Positions 51,801-57,033 are shown, numbered from the stretch's first letter. The stretch is 64,000 nt of DNA from Siphonodentalium dalli (GCA_032622095.1 CP136069.1:102638278-102702277), one strand, 5' to 3'. Translations and numbers: made by a program. Notes: generated by a model not told the origin, from the sequence alone.

Positions 51801-54800
51801 ATCAGACGAAAACTTCGGCCTGTAGCCCGTGCTAATGGATTGAATTTTGAAATTCAAGATGGCTGCTGGCGGCCATGTTTTTTTGCCGAATGACGCCAAA
51901 ATAACTTGTTTCCCATCTACATGTCAATGTCAAGAGCCGTGACAAATTTCATAATGATCCAACCAAAGGTACGACTTGTAGCCCGTGCTACAAAGGATTT
52001 AGTCATGCAAAGAGTAAACTCCAAGATGGCTGCCAGTGGCCATGTTTTATGGCCGAATGACCCCAAAATGACTCGTTCCCATCTACATGTCAATGTTAAC
52101 AGCCATGACATGTAGATGGGGACTGTAGGATGTGCCAAAGAATTTTGTCATGCAAAGAATAAAATCCATGATGACTGCCAGCAGACATGTTTTAAAGCCG
52201 AATGACCCCAAAATGACTTGTTCCCATCTACATGTCAACAGCCATGACAAATTTCATAATGATCGGACCAAAGCTATGACTTGTAGCCCATGCCAAAGTA
52301 TTTAGTCATGCAATGAGTAAAATCCAATATGGCTTCACATTACTCTTTGCATGGATTTAGTCATGCAAAGAGTAAACTCCAAGATGGCTGCCAGTGGCCA
52401 TGTTTTATAGCCGAATGACCCCAAAATGACTCGTTCTCATCTACATGTCAATGTTAACAGCCATGACAAATTTCATGATGATCTGACCAATGGTACAAAG
52501 GATTTAGTCATGCAAAGTGTAAAATCCAAGATGGTTGCCAGCGTCCATGTTTTATTGCCGAATGACCCAAAAATGATTCGTTCCCATCTACATGTTAATG
52601 TTAACATCCATGACAAATTTCAGGATGATCTGACCAAAGATACGACCTGCAGCCTTTGTCAAAGGATTTAGTCATACAAAAAGTATTATATTATAAAATC
52701 AGCATCCGTGTTTTATGGCCGATTGATCCCAAAATGACTCGTTCCCATCTACATGTCAATATTAACATCCACGAAAATTTCATGATGATCAGATGAACAC
52801 TCCAGCCTGTAGCCCGTGCTAATGGATGTTTTTATGCCGAATTACCCCAAAATGACTCGTTCCCATCTACATGTCATTGTCAAAGCCCATGACAAATTTC
52901 ATAATAATCCGACCAAAGGTACGACCTGTAGCCCATGGTAAAGGAAATTGTTGATGAATCATGCACGCACACATGATGTGGACCGGACAGCTTTGGACTG
53001 GTCCGGTCCGTGGTCCAGGGGTGGACCGTGGTCCGGTCCGGACCGGGTGTCACTGAACCGGACCGGACCGCTTTTTGCAGCCGGTCCGGTACTCTCCGGT
53101 CCGGTCCACTATTTTACTTCTGTTATAATAAACTATCGCGAATATTATTGCGTATTTGCCGTCATATCAATTAGCAACGATGTATTGACACATTCAAGTG
53201 GTTAATATCTATTAAACATTTGATGCCACGAAAACAATGTATAGATGTACTTTATACATGTCACTTTCCTTAAAATGTATTAGTGTAACACTGGCTAACA
53301 CTATGTAGCACCCTATCATGCGACAAACATGCAACTGAATGAGTATGGAACTATTTGTCATAAACAGTGTAACATAGCATCAACTAATCAATTTGGATGG
53401 ATATCGAATCGAGTATTCTATTGTTTTTCACAGTTATAATTATCGAAGAAACATGCAAACCACATTACATAGTACATACACAAGACAGTCACATTAATCC
53501 AATAGTAGTTGTACTTAGGTATATAACTGTAATTGTCAGGACTACAATCAGCCATCACAATCTCCAAGACTCCAATATTAATGTAGTGGTCATACTAGTA
53601 CACATTTGTATAGTCATCAGTATAGTTATTTCGTTTAAATTTCAATTTAATGAAAATAAGTATGATACGAATCATGCATACGATCAGTTGAGTGCCATGT
53701 TAGATTGGTTATAACACATTCTGGCCCAAGCTATATATCTGTCCAATACATTTAATTAGTGCATGTTCGCATTACTAGAAATACTATTATCGTGCATCGT
53801 TCCCAGTATATCCCACCAGAGACAGACAATGATGCATACAATCGGCAAACAATGTAAGTTTTAACATATACGAACTCATTGCAATGCACTGAACTCAGTA
53901 ACCTTATAGTTCGTACTATACAGAGTAAAAACTTTGAGAAAACAGATAATTCATTAAATATAGCCTATTATAGGTGGACCGGACCGTCCAGGAATGTGTA
54001 CCGGACCGGAATGGCTTGGACCAGACCGGACTGGACCGCCTTGGCAGTGGACCAGACCACCCAAGGTGGTCCGGTCCGGTCCGCATCACTAGCACACACA
54101 CACCCTCACACACACACACCCTCATACACACACATGGACGACGGATACCATGCCATGGCAATAACTTGTAAAGTTGAGATAAAAAGGAATTAATGGGACA
54201 AGTGTTTTAAAGGAATTAATGGGACAAGTGTTTTCTTAAAATTATCACTGATTCCGAATCTGTTTGTCGCACAGGAAAAAGTGGCAGCCAAATATTTATA
54301 TTGGGCCTATTTTCAAAGTCACCCCTTCGACACCCTGACTCTGGGCTCCCAGTGGTATTGCGACTGATTGTAGACAGTGTTTAGGTATATGGTGTTTGTT
54401 ATGTTCAAGTGGTGTCACAGGTCTGACACTTTAGAGGTATGTTCCCCATTAACCACTGAGTATTTAAAGATATGGTTACATTACCACTCCCTGGTAACGG
54501 TTGCTGGACAACTGTAAAATGCAATTATAGATTTTATCATCGTAATTCAGCCTTAGGAAATGGTGTTTTTGATACGGTCAATACTATATTGTGAAATTTA
54601 AGCTATATCTGGCCAGAAGAGTGAACCTTAGACATTTCCTAGGAACATGGTGATGGTTATGTCCAAATGGTGCCACAGATCTGAGACTTTACAGGTATGT
54701 TCCCCGTGGACCACTGAGTATTTTCAAATCGGGATACTTTGCCACACGATCATTCCCTCATAAAGGTTTCTTTGCAATTACTCAAAATTGAAAGTAAAAT

Positions 54801-56959
54801 GCAATTATAGCTTACAGAATTATAATTCCGCGCTTTTGCGTTTTCGATGCAGTCAGACCCTATTGTGTAATTTGAGATAGATCTTGGGTGAACCCAACTT
54901 TTATTTAAGGGTAGCAATGGTTGCTAAGCCTATACTCCAATTGATCGAATGACGCCACTTCCCTATGCATTTAATTGCATGATGCCCCATTTTAGACATT
55001 GCCTATGTGCATGGTAATGGTTACATTAAAATGGCACCACTGTCTGAAAAATTACAGATTTGCTCAATAATGCACAATTTGACATGCAAGTAGATCAGAC
55101 TAGATGGTATTGTTACCATGTGACCCCTTTCCACGGGACTACTCAGAGGCATGCATTGTCGAAACGTTCAACTGTATAGTGCAAATTGATATATACTAAG
55201 GGGATCCTTGATAAGATGTATCATTACGCAAAATGTCATTGTATCCTATGTGCATGCGCAAACAAATTGACTCAAATAAGTGACTGTGCCTTCCTCACAT
55301 AGGCCAGAAAATTATGTATACAAGCATAATTTAAACCCCAAAGATTGATCGAAATGGTGTCTTTCTACAATCCTGCAAAAAACGCAATAATATTTTGCGT
55401 CACGCAATTCGCTTCAAATAATGTAAGTTTGTTGAATTGTGCACATGCGCTTATATTCCTACCCCAACTAGTTGGCAGCAAACCCATATACATGCACCCA
55501 TGGCACTGCTGAAGTTTCTGGGGATCATTTACATATATATAAGTGGATATACAGATGGTTATGACAAATATAAACATGCTACATAGGTTTATGGCATCAC
55601 TGAATGTTACTGGCCACAAAAGCGGCCAATCAGGTATATAAACATTTTCTGGCTGGCTGCTTTTGCAGCCAATCAGGTTTAAAGGGTTAACAATGGCTCA
55701 TTACCCAAACTATGCAAGCCACAATAGTCCATGAGCTGGTATGATCCCTCGTTAAAAAATTAACTTCTTTGGTATTTTCATGTACCCTAATATATGTACT
55801 AGTAAGGAAAGATGATGTTAACAGCAAATATTTTGGATCCTATTGTACCTACAGTATTGTCCTATTGTACTTACACGGTTAGAAAATCTAGACAAATGTA
55901 TATATTATTGTAAAGCTAAGACAAAATTCTACAATTCTAGGACAAACTTGGAACTCCACATCCAAGATGGCCATAAAAATGGCCACCGGAAGTGGAAAAT
56001 ATAACTATTTTTCACTAATATCTTCTAAATTAGTTTCTGCTGTTTGGAACTGGTTGAGAATTGCAACTTTATTTTGTATTTTTCATGTTAACTGATCATT
56101 AGAGCAATGAAATATGCCATTCTGTGGGTCCCAGCCCCTTTCCAATCCCTCCAAAATTTGATTATGCAGAACGCGGTATAAATTTCACCAAAAATTCTAT
56201 TTGGGATTCTTGTCATATTTCAACAAGAAATGAGCAGAACTATGCAATGTAAGTGAGGCATACCATTACTGGTTTGCTTAACAATATCACAATTTTATTT
56301 TCAGTCACAGTCCGAAGAATCAATAAAGAGAGCATTGTGTATTTTCTCAAGTCCTGTCAAACCAATAATTACAATATTTACAATACAGCTGCAATATGGT
56401 TAAATTGACCAATTATACTGTTTATGGAAAATTCAGACCGTAAAATAATTAAAACTGCAAATAGTGTTTGGAACATTGATTCTGCAAACATTAAATATTA
56501 CCAAATACTGTAGCTGTATTAAAGTGAAATCTGAAATTCTTTGGAAGAAAAACACAAATTTATTGTTTTTATCAGCGATGTTACCTCAATTTCCTTTAGC
56601 TTGAACACTCTTATTTAAAATTATCCAAACACATTGTTTGCCTTTAAATATTTTCCAATTATATGTCACATGTAAAAAAGTTGGCTCATCCAAGCCTTGG
56701 ATTGAGAGAATGAATGTATGCATGCAGTTTGTCTTTTCCTCCTTTGTCATTCTTAGTTCTGAATAACAATTAAAACAAAAACAAAAACACCAAAGAAGTT
56801 AAGTAGTGGGGTGGGGTACACGAGGAGTCCTACCGGCCCATGTACTATATTGCTTAAAGTCTTGTGAACAGAAAACACTATATTCGACAATACTCAGCTA
56901 TGACCTGTGTCAGATTCCAGCAAATCTCGAGCTTTATAATCAAAGTCTTCCTTGGAAAT
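16481..56959 (-). CDS. TADA1: TADA1 (SAGA core subunit), seven internal exons, partial gene
   Basis: TADA1/ADA1 is a nuclear SAGA coactivator subunit; its histone fold is known to pair with TAF12 in the core module. Seven minus-strand exons with AG/GT borders join in matching phase (0-1, 1-1, 1-0, 0-1, 1-0, 0-2, 2-0) to 243 codons without a stop. In order they give ISKEDFDYKARDLL, HLHNEFLLAI, a Lys/Arg-rich linker, RFVPVNPLNYAP, HGRMIISAWEYGLEEV, a segment with SRKNGYKVRDKRF and NPYLR, and DLLETLQ. These match vertebrate TADA1 landmarks as I recall them (ISKEEFD, HNDFLLAI, RFQPQNPL, GRMIVTAYEHGL, LKDILTSVVSRRKAYRLRDG, DLFEALQ). Human TADA1 is about 335 residues, so roughly 37 N-terminal and 50 C-terminal residues are missing here. 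Introns are 8179, 1205, 4186, 5772, 7399 and 13009 bp, nearly all repeat. No stop or frameshift was seen, so the gene looks intact. Promoter and polyA site are not in view. Confidence 0.93.
16786..17145. repeat. Inverted-repeat unit with ~58-bp arms
   Basis: Arms at about 16786-16845 and 17084-17145 are near-perfect reverse complements (ATAATTTTTAAAAGTAAAAT through AAGCCCGAAACTGAACTAT). They enclose ~240 bp holding most of repeat X (16822-17011). Immediately after the right arm a variant of the arm sequence (GAAGCCCTCAACTGAACTAT) starts again. This could be a MITE, or the inverted terminal and internal complementary region of a DIRS-like element. Confidence 0.6.
17412..17791 (-). pseudogene. 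Tandem partial copy of the ORF1/gag-like remnant
   Basis: Nucleotides 17540-17710 repeat, with substitutions, those of 18310-18490: both contain ATTGGTTGCCCGAATCTCCG and a following clause leading to GACTGGTAC. No continuous frame spans the copy. It represents an internal duplication of the same retroelement-like sequence. Confidence 0.5.
17960..18664 (-). pseudogene. Retroelement ORF1/gag-like remnant (family uncertain)
   Basis: About 234 open codons on the minus strand in a GC-richer block. Near residue 30 there is a Cys/His-rich start (CAGCSRNKRGNMRYCHCW) followed by KQFEQTYQSYLGQDQF, then Ser/Pro/Ala-rich sequence. The layout resembles ORF1/gag proteins of DIRS-like retroelements, where a Cys-rich patch precedes low-complexity sequence, but no reverse transcriptase or tyrosine recombinase is visible. 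Parts recur nearby: 17412-17790 repeats the RAVLGDSGNQSSRT region, 18840-19034 the PRDMSRPAP region, and 22373-22515 a more diverged version. Inverted repeats sit beside it (16786-17145). It could also be an unrelated repeat that happens to stay open. Confidence 0.35.
18835..19034 (-). pseudogene. Further fragment of the ORF1/gag-like repeat
   Basis: Shares GGAGCAGGCCTGGAC and the following ~100 bp with 18190-18300 at moderate identity. In the minus frame it reads PRDMSRPAP, against PRDTSRPAP in the longer ORF. Upstream, 18726-18735 and 18751-18760 form a perfect 10-bp inverted repeat (ATCTTACCTG). Confidence 0.45.
19141..20253 (+). mobile_element. Pearl-like family G, copy 1
   Basis: 5' end GAAAGTGTCAATGACACTGT (7-bp inverted repeat), about six ~160-bp core units around 'CCAAGATGGCTGC', 'GGCCATGTTTT' and 'GACTCGTTCCCATCTACATG', then an ACACACGGACACACGGACG tail and a terminal hairpin TAGCTCAAACTTAC-AAAA-GTAAGTTGAGCTA (20222-20252). 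Its 5' part is almost identical to copy 2. Confidence 0.9.
20256..21960 (+). repeat. Ten-unit tandem array with opposed poly(G) and poly(C) tracts
   Basis: Units start at CTCAGAAGAAGTTAATTTCT: 20260, 20427, 20599, 20769, 20948, 21111, 21276, 21453, 21633 and a degenerate one near 21786 (153-180 bp). Each has GGTGCTGGGTGGG plus a G run, ATATCCTGACCTGGACAT, then a C run ending CACCCCAAACCCTGACTC, so the G and C runs can pair as a hairpin. Length differences are mostly in these runs. The flank to 22160 has further GGGGGGAAGATATCC units. Confidence 0.95.
22373..22515 (-). pseudogene. Diverged fragment of the ORF1/gag-like repeat
   Basis: Resembles 18300-18440: both keep a CGGCAC-GAC-CTTCCCCACCC series, GATTGGTT, CCGAATC and a final ACTGG block. 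Many substitutions and indels; no useful frame. Confidence 0.4.
22516..24847. other. Unassigned sequence with weak internal repetition
   Basis: Three diverged blocks (about 22550-22700, 22930-23060, 23090-23215) share words such as GTGTGA-AATACAAA-GCTGTC, GATAATCA-TGGATAT and AATAGAA-GA-GAG. A minus-strand stretch 24737-24354 stays open for 127 codons with a hydrophobic product but has no ATG at its start and no recognisable domain. Confidence 0.45.
24848..26240 (+). mobile_element. Pearl-like family A, longest copy
   Basis: Leader AAGACAGTCAAAAACTGTGG, then about seven diverged core units, a degenerate GATGGACGGATGG tract near 26125 and a 15-C run at 26200-26215. Contains the hairpin at 24989-25054. 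Confidence 0.75.
24989..25054. repeat. 30-bp-stem hairpin with 5-nt loop
   Basis: Arms 24989-25018 and 25024-25054 (CAGTAGTG-ACAGTGGG-AATTTCA) pair with about three mismatches or bulges. It sits in the leader of a family A element. Confidence 0.85.
26304..26703. mobile_element. Inverted pair of palindromic MITEs
   Basis: Copies at 26316-26408 and 26608-26691 are each hairpins (arms over 35 bp in the second). The whole block is an inverted duplication: GTCTGACTTTTGCAGAATGA on the left against its complement at 26682-26703, and AGGCCTAAGC next to both inner ends. Confidence 0.85.
27020..27561 (+). mobile_element. Pearl-like family A copy with long ACGG tract
   Basis: Three core units, then GACGGACGGACGG-type microsatellite at ~27465-27508, then the stem-forming GAGACTTCGTCTC and terminal GAGCTAAAAA. 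Preceded by a T/A-rich tract. Confidence 0.8.
27563..27757 (-). repeat. Repeat X, inverted second copy
   Basis: Reverse complement of 16822-17011 with only scattered differences, about 190 bp. It shares CCTCGGCCTTGTGTTATCAG and GATTAGCTACGCATGAATGC. It begins directly after the terminal AAAAA of the family A element ending at 27561. Confidence 0.85.
28030..28860 (+). mobile_element. Pearl-like family E
   Basis: About four diverged units of 170-200 bp (GATAGCATGTGT, GGTTAAT-TTTTCTAA, ACCGATCAA, TATACAGGTGA, GTGTCATCATAAAC). Related monomers continue in a different orientation or family at 29020-29310. Confidence 0.6.
29650..29798 (-). CDS. TADA1: TADA1 exon, second half of histone-fold region
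   Basis: 149 bp: 49 codons plus two bases. The acceptor is GTTGATTGCAG and the donor GTAGGG. It encodes QHMKDVVSTVLSRKNGYKV then RDKRFRYAAGSEIPNPYLRQ, matching vertebrate HLKDILTSVVSRRKAYRLRD and the PQPYLKNS stretch. The exon sits only 80 bp from the start of the large family G repeat array at 29879 yet is intact. Confidence 0.95.
29879..32907 (+). mobile_element. Pearl-like family G, copy 2: expanded 17-unit array
   Basis: Same 5' and 3' ends as copy 1, but about 17 core units of 155-167 bp. Two monomer types alternate irregularly: one carries TTTAGTCATGCAAAGAGTAA, the other ATTGAATTTTGAAATCC (near 30550, 31525, 32010, 32655). A 24-bp phrase (AAAAGGCAGAATTAACTCAT plus TGAA) is found just before (29848) and 113 bp after (33021) the array. 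Confidence 0.92.
32925..33420 (+). repeat. Dispersed repeat I, copy 1, with (TG)n tract
   Basis: Shares order with 33990-34460: GTCTGTCGTTC, TTTTTCC, AAAATGTCATGTTTCTGA, GGCTAACCTGCTAGTC, ATATATTTTGAGACTTC, CAAACTTCCTAT and GGGTTAAT. A (TG) run lies at 33144-33166. A partial third copy is at ~37440-37515. Confidence 0.75.
33990..34460 (+). repeat. Dispersed repeat I, copy 2, with (TA)n(TG)n tract
   Basis: Diverged tandem-like second copy, ~1065 bp after the first. Contains TATATATATATATATGTGTG at 34226-34252. The DNA between the copies (33420-33990) has repeated GCAGAGAGATTTC motifs. Confidence 0.75.
34461..35511. other. Unassigned sequence
   Basis: Includes a perfect 9-bp inverted repeat ATCTCGGTC (34945-34953 / 34963-34971) and two ATGACCTTGACCTTG/ACGGGTACCC phrases (34910-35070). 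No exon recognised. Confidence 0.5.
35512..35955 (+). pseudogene. Non-LTR retrotransposon (LINE) C-terminal region, fragment 1
   Basis: About 148 plus-strand codons open from near 35512 to a stop at 35955, reading WTRKHVALSHLGLMPLEKEV then a Leu-rich helical region. I recognise the style of the region after the reverse transcriptase in invertebrate LINEs (a 'LPLE-E---RKL-YL-KL' pattern), but no catalytic RT motif lies in the window. The 5' part is absent, as is typical for 5'-truncated LINE copies. The second fragment follows at 36041. Located in the TADA1 intron, opposite strand to the gene. Confidence 0.5.
36041..36199 (+). pseudogene. LINE C-terminal fragment 2 with E-L-T-H-(x4)-C motif
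   Basis: 52 codons plus stop: DELTHVMFLCKANILVHFRN then VFWERITKVYGFHVYNFLDI. An E-xx-H-xxxx-C motif followed by an FW segment is typical of the C-terminal end of CR1/L2-like LINE polyproteins. It is out of frame with fragment 1, so at least one frameshift separates them. Similar LINE-like coding may continue to about 36390 in shifted frames. Confidence 0.5.
36400..37197. other. AT-rich intron, nothing recognised
   Basis: Small direct repeats only: ATATATCAAGATATATGTA twice (36610-36660) and AACTTCATCATTGTGAATT twice (36902-36963). Lies just downstream of the 37198 splice donor. Confidence 0.55.
37198..37328 (-). CDS. TADA1: TADA1 exon, first half of histone-fold region
   Basis: 131 bp: two bases and 43 codons, ending in phase 0 before a GTACAA donor; the acceptor is TTGTTTCATAG. 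It encodes SLPDISMVHGRMIISAWEYG followed by LEEVQDKTVKLVMAAME. This aligns with the vertebrate segment PTRGQLEGRMIVTAYEHGL and marks the start of the SAGA-Tad1 histone-fold region. It was one of the two clearest anchors for recognising the gene. Confidence 0.95.
37523..37832 (+). mobile_element. Pearl-like family G, copy 3 (5' part only)
   Basis: 5' end variant GTCATTGACACTGTAGC and two diverged core units; cut short at the sequence containing the 16-bp palindrome at 37837. Confidence 0.75.
37837..37852. repeat. 16-bp palindrome GCCGATCACGATCGGC, copy 2
   Basis: Same palindrome and flanks as 1795-1810, here ending a truncated family G element. Probably the end of a dispersed repeat. Confidence 0.9.
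38218..39459. mobile_element. TIR element with TA target duplication, 1.24 kb
   Basis: Inverted ends CCGTACTGACCCG / CGGGTCAGTACGG (13 bp), each flanked by TA (38216-38217; 39460-39461). GTTTAAGCCCAC recurs three times near the ends in the same orientation. The interior is AT-rich with no recognised transposase; the longest frame (38688-38918, 76 codons) is not recognisable. TA duplication suggests the Tc1/mariner/pogo superfamily, but the ends are not of a family I can name. Confidence 0.7.
39809..39839 (+). repeat. (ATA)n microsatellite
   Basis: About ten uninterrupted ATA triplets. Confidence 0.95.
39850..40180 (+). mobile_element. Pearl-like family E fragment
   Basis: Two units with AACGATTCGATAGATACCAA and TGTGTCATGATTATCAC. 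Interrupted by unrelated sequence at ~40180-40480. Confidence 0.55.
40985..41550 (+). mobile_element. Pearl-like family E with 3' end
   Basis: Units with ACCGATCAACCGATCGATAC and TATCGGATAGC, a long ACGG tract at ~41448-41490, and the closing CATGGTATGGGTACATATAA. Confidence 0.7.
41551..42948 (+). mobile_element. Pearl-like family G, copy 4
   Basis: Nine or so diverged core units, a GACGGACGCACACACACACA tail near 42870 and a degenerate terminal hairpin (GCTCAAACTATACAAAGTAA). The 5' end is missing; it starts directly after the family E end. Confidence 0.8.
43101..43176 (-). CDS. TADA1: TADA1 exon encoding RFVPVNPLNYAP and an acidic tail
   Basis: 76 bp: 25 codons plus one base. The acceptor is CAATTTTTTACAG and the donor GTGAGC. 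RFVPVNPLNYAP corresponds to RFQPQNPLSGAQ of vertebrate TADA1, and the following STEDDVST to its Asp-rich stretch. The leftover T joins CT of the next exon to make Ser. Confidence 0.92.
43400..43575 (+). mobile_element. Pearl-like family D fragment
   Basis: One unit (AATTCTAGAATGGAAA, GATCTGATAACC, GAGATAACTGGACAGAC) followed by GGATGGATGAATGGACGG. Confidence 0.65.
43577..45292. other. Intron sequence, nothing recognised
   Basis: AT-rich; a perfect TGACGTCA (44599-44606) occurs but without promoter context. 44945-45250 has ATATAAG/CCATG-rich sequence of unknown nature. Confidence 0.5.
45293..45389 (+). repeat. Two 47-49 bp direct repeats at the edge of the small-ORF cluster
   Basis: Two adjacent copies, each starting CGACATTCATATGCAATCGG and ending near AGTATATGTCA, differ by a small indel. 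They abut the decayed end of the small-ORF cluster. Confidence 0.8.
45370..45811 (-). pseudogene. Small-ORF cluster, ORF 3: frameshifted coding remnant
   Basis: ATG at 45811, open for 63 codons to 45620. The start is hydrophobic (MATVAMLLCGALANTLAFS), then charged with KRHDLAMEQLQTAQ and RKRTERL, suggesting a membrane-anchored N-terminus followed by a helical or coiled-coil segment. Near 45625 coding potential moves to another frame and continues to about 45450. There an eight-A run (minus strand; 45442-45449) shifts it again before coding similarity fades near 45370. So two frameshifts break one longer protein. Its distal part contains the motif LSDFY, also familiar to me from unnamed cnidarian and bivalve proteins. 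Function unknown. The broken state suggests an old or recently inactivated insertion. Confidence 0.45.
45824..46069 (-). CDS. Small-ORF cluster, ORF 2: 81-residue hydrophobic protein
   Basis: ATG at 46069 (a second in-frame ATG two codons on), 81 codons to TAA at 45824-45826; intact. It contains two hydrophobic Gly/Ala/Val-rich stretches, around residues 15-28 (YHGAVISGLAIGSS) and 50-65 (MGMVVVDVALAVAM), separated by a basic and Pro-containing loop with KLDFTPR. Two short membrane or packing helices are likely. Only 12 bp separate its stop from the ATG of ORF 3, which is operon-like and unusual for a metazoan host gene. No recognised domain. From memory, proteins with an LDFTPR-VVVDVA-like pattern recur unnamed in cnidarian and bivalve gene sets. 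Codon use and GC differ from the AT-rich flanks. Confidence 0.5.
   Translation of the reverse strand: MDMSSQSTDGKMLVNALYHGAVISGLAIGSSCLGKMVIGGRSPKLDFTPRNMGMVVVDVALAVAMTDLLIKQGIIPSDIMK
46362..46574 (-). CDS. Small-ORF cluster, ORF 1: Lys-rich 70-residue protein
   Basis: ATG at 46574, 70 codons to a stop at 46362. The most distinctive stretch is basic, PRHPKDPKKVAAG, followed by an Ala/Ser/Thr-rich tail. Function is unknown. From memory, unnamed predicted proteins of cnidarians and bivalves carry a similar PKRVAAGKK-type motif before a hydrophobic segment; I cannot verify this here. If they are related, this copy is shortened, because about 290 bp of weakly coding sequence (46361-46070) separates it from the next ORF. 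The region is clearly GC-richer than the surrounding intron. It lies inside TADA1 intron 47362-43177, same strand as the host gene. Confidence 0.45.
   Translation of the reverse strand: MHSDTPVSAVSAAKPRHPKDPKKVAAGASWRHSSSDKILQEFREAKASIQTTEPAPLVASATAIPAESES
46575..47362. other. Intron sequence upstream of the small-ORF cluster
   Basis: No clear promoter for the cluster and no terminal repeat defining an element end. The open stretch 47018-47275 (plus) is not recognisable. Confidence 0.45.
47363..47454 (-). CDS. TADA1: TADA1 exon, basic linker
   Basis: 92 bp: two bases and 30 codons, ending in phase 0 at TCTCAG before a GTAGTT donor; the acceptor is ATTTTTCAG. It encodes a Ser/Lys/Arg-rich linker that includes QRKLKPKRKSLSGRFLSQ. 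This occupies the place of the basic linker (GKKKLSSVRQKFDH) preceding RFQPQNPL in vertebrate TADA1. Conservation is low, so the call rests mainly on phase and position. Confidence 0.85.
47560..48400 (+). mobile_element. Pearl-like family F
   Basis: About four units of ~170-190 bp (GGGGATAACTCC, TTTCATGAAATTCTGTCAT, AGTTATCATCCAGACAAC), a weak CAGACAGAAAGACGGAC tail at ~48280 and a TTTTTCGGGAGACAACAATA end. It spans ~47560-48400 between two TADA1 exons. Confidence 0.65.
48660..48725 (-). CDS. TADA1: TADA1 exon encoding HLHNEFLLAIIGKCQTLSSSL
   Basis: 66 bp: two bases, 21 codons, one base. The acceptor is TTTTACAG and the donor GTATGT, both strong. HLHNEFLLAI is among the best conserved stretches of the TADA1 family. 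The trailing G pairs with TT of the next exon as Val. Confidence 0.93.
48726..50329. other. Intron sequence
   Basis: Contains a duplicated phrase CCCCATGATATTTCTGGGAA (48889-48908, 49003-49022), the hairpin at 49342-49447 and AGGGGCC-TGTG-GGCCCCT near 49520. A 97-codon minus frame at 49957-50250 is not recognisable. Confidence 0.45.
49342..49447. mobile_element. Palindromic MITE-like hairpin, ~49-bp arms
   Basis: Arms 49342-49390 and 49399-49447 (TTCACATAGTACAGG, CCAGCCATATCCCAT) pair across an 8-nt loop with about 85% match. No target duplication identified. Confidence 0.8.
50330..50468 (+). mobile_element. Possible RTE-type LINE or SINE 3' tail
   Basis: ATTGGTCCAGGGGTTTGGGA, then CAGACAGACATACAAACAGA and a TATATATATAGAT end. 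This resembles the 3' ends of RTE-type elements (pre-tail phrase plus ACAGACAGAC). No coding region could be tied to it. Confidence 0.35.
50916..54185 (+). mobile_element. Pearl-like family G, copy 5, interrupted by a hAT-like element
   Basis: 5' end GAAAGTGTCAATGACACTGT, about 12 core units to ~52950, then the hAT-like insertion 52971-54091, then the remaining CA-rich tail and CCATGGCAATAACTTGTAAA end. Continuity of tail across the insertion shows the order of events. Confidence 0.85.
52971..54091. mobile_element. hAT-like non-autonomous element with GGTCC-rich ends
   Basis: 1121 bp. The ends resemble each other in inversion (ACATGATGTGGACCGGAC left; TAGTGATGCGGACCGGACC reading in from the right), with 8-bp flanks GCACGCAC (52963-52970) and GCACACAC (54092-54099), one mismatch. 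An 8-bp duplication and a TAGTGATG-type end fit hAT elements. Both ends (~52978-53110, ~53970-54090) are dense in GGACC/GGTCC, whereas the interior is AT-rich. No transposase. It sits in the CA-rich tail of a family G repeat, so it inserted after that repeat. Confidence 0.7.
54330..55200 (+). repeat. Three diverged ~300-bp tandem units
   Basis: Recurring order of GACATT-CCTA, ATGGT-ATGGTTA-GT, TGGTGCCACAG-TCTGA, ACTTTA-AGGTATGTTCCCC, ACCACTGAGTATTT and TGCAATTATAG. The third unit is the most degraded. Preceded by a 25-bp perfect duplication (AAGGAATTAATGGGACAAGT) at 54185-54235. Confidence 0.6.
55870..56290 (-). mobile_element. Fragment of the foldback element family
   Basis: Reverse complement of about 62560-62960 in the right arm of the 58.76-63.17 kb element: shared order of GAAAATCTAG, AAGCTAAGACA, CCAAGATGG, CCGGAAGT, AACTGGTTGA and GTGAGGCATA-type phrases with frequent substitutions. 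It corresponds to the part absent from that element's left arm, so it represents another copy or an excised piece. Confidence 0.7.
56905..56959 (-). CDS. TADA1: TADA1 exon encoding ISKEDFDYKARDLLESDT
   Basis: 55 bp: 18 codons plus one base. The acceptor is a pyrimidine-rich tract ending in CACAG at 56964-56960. It enters in phase 0, as expected if the upstream exon ends with the family's WFKQK segment. The donor is GTCATA, which is weak. The leftover G joins TT of the next exon to make Val, continuing into HLHNEF, so the junction is supported by the protein. Confidence 0.9.
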
Positions 56960-57033
56960 CTGTGAAAAGAAGAGAAACACTCAAAAGCAAAATTAGAAAA
57001 TAAAATTTAGAATGAATAAGAATACTACATGTA

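Noticed and set aside
53397-53714. 105-codon plus frame inside the hAT-like element
   Set aside because: Ile/Val-rich translation of AT-rich DNA; nothing resembling a hAT transposase or BED finger.
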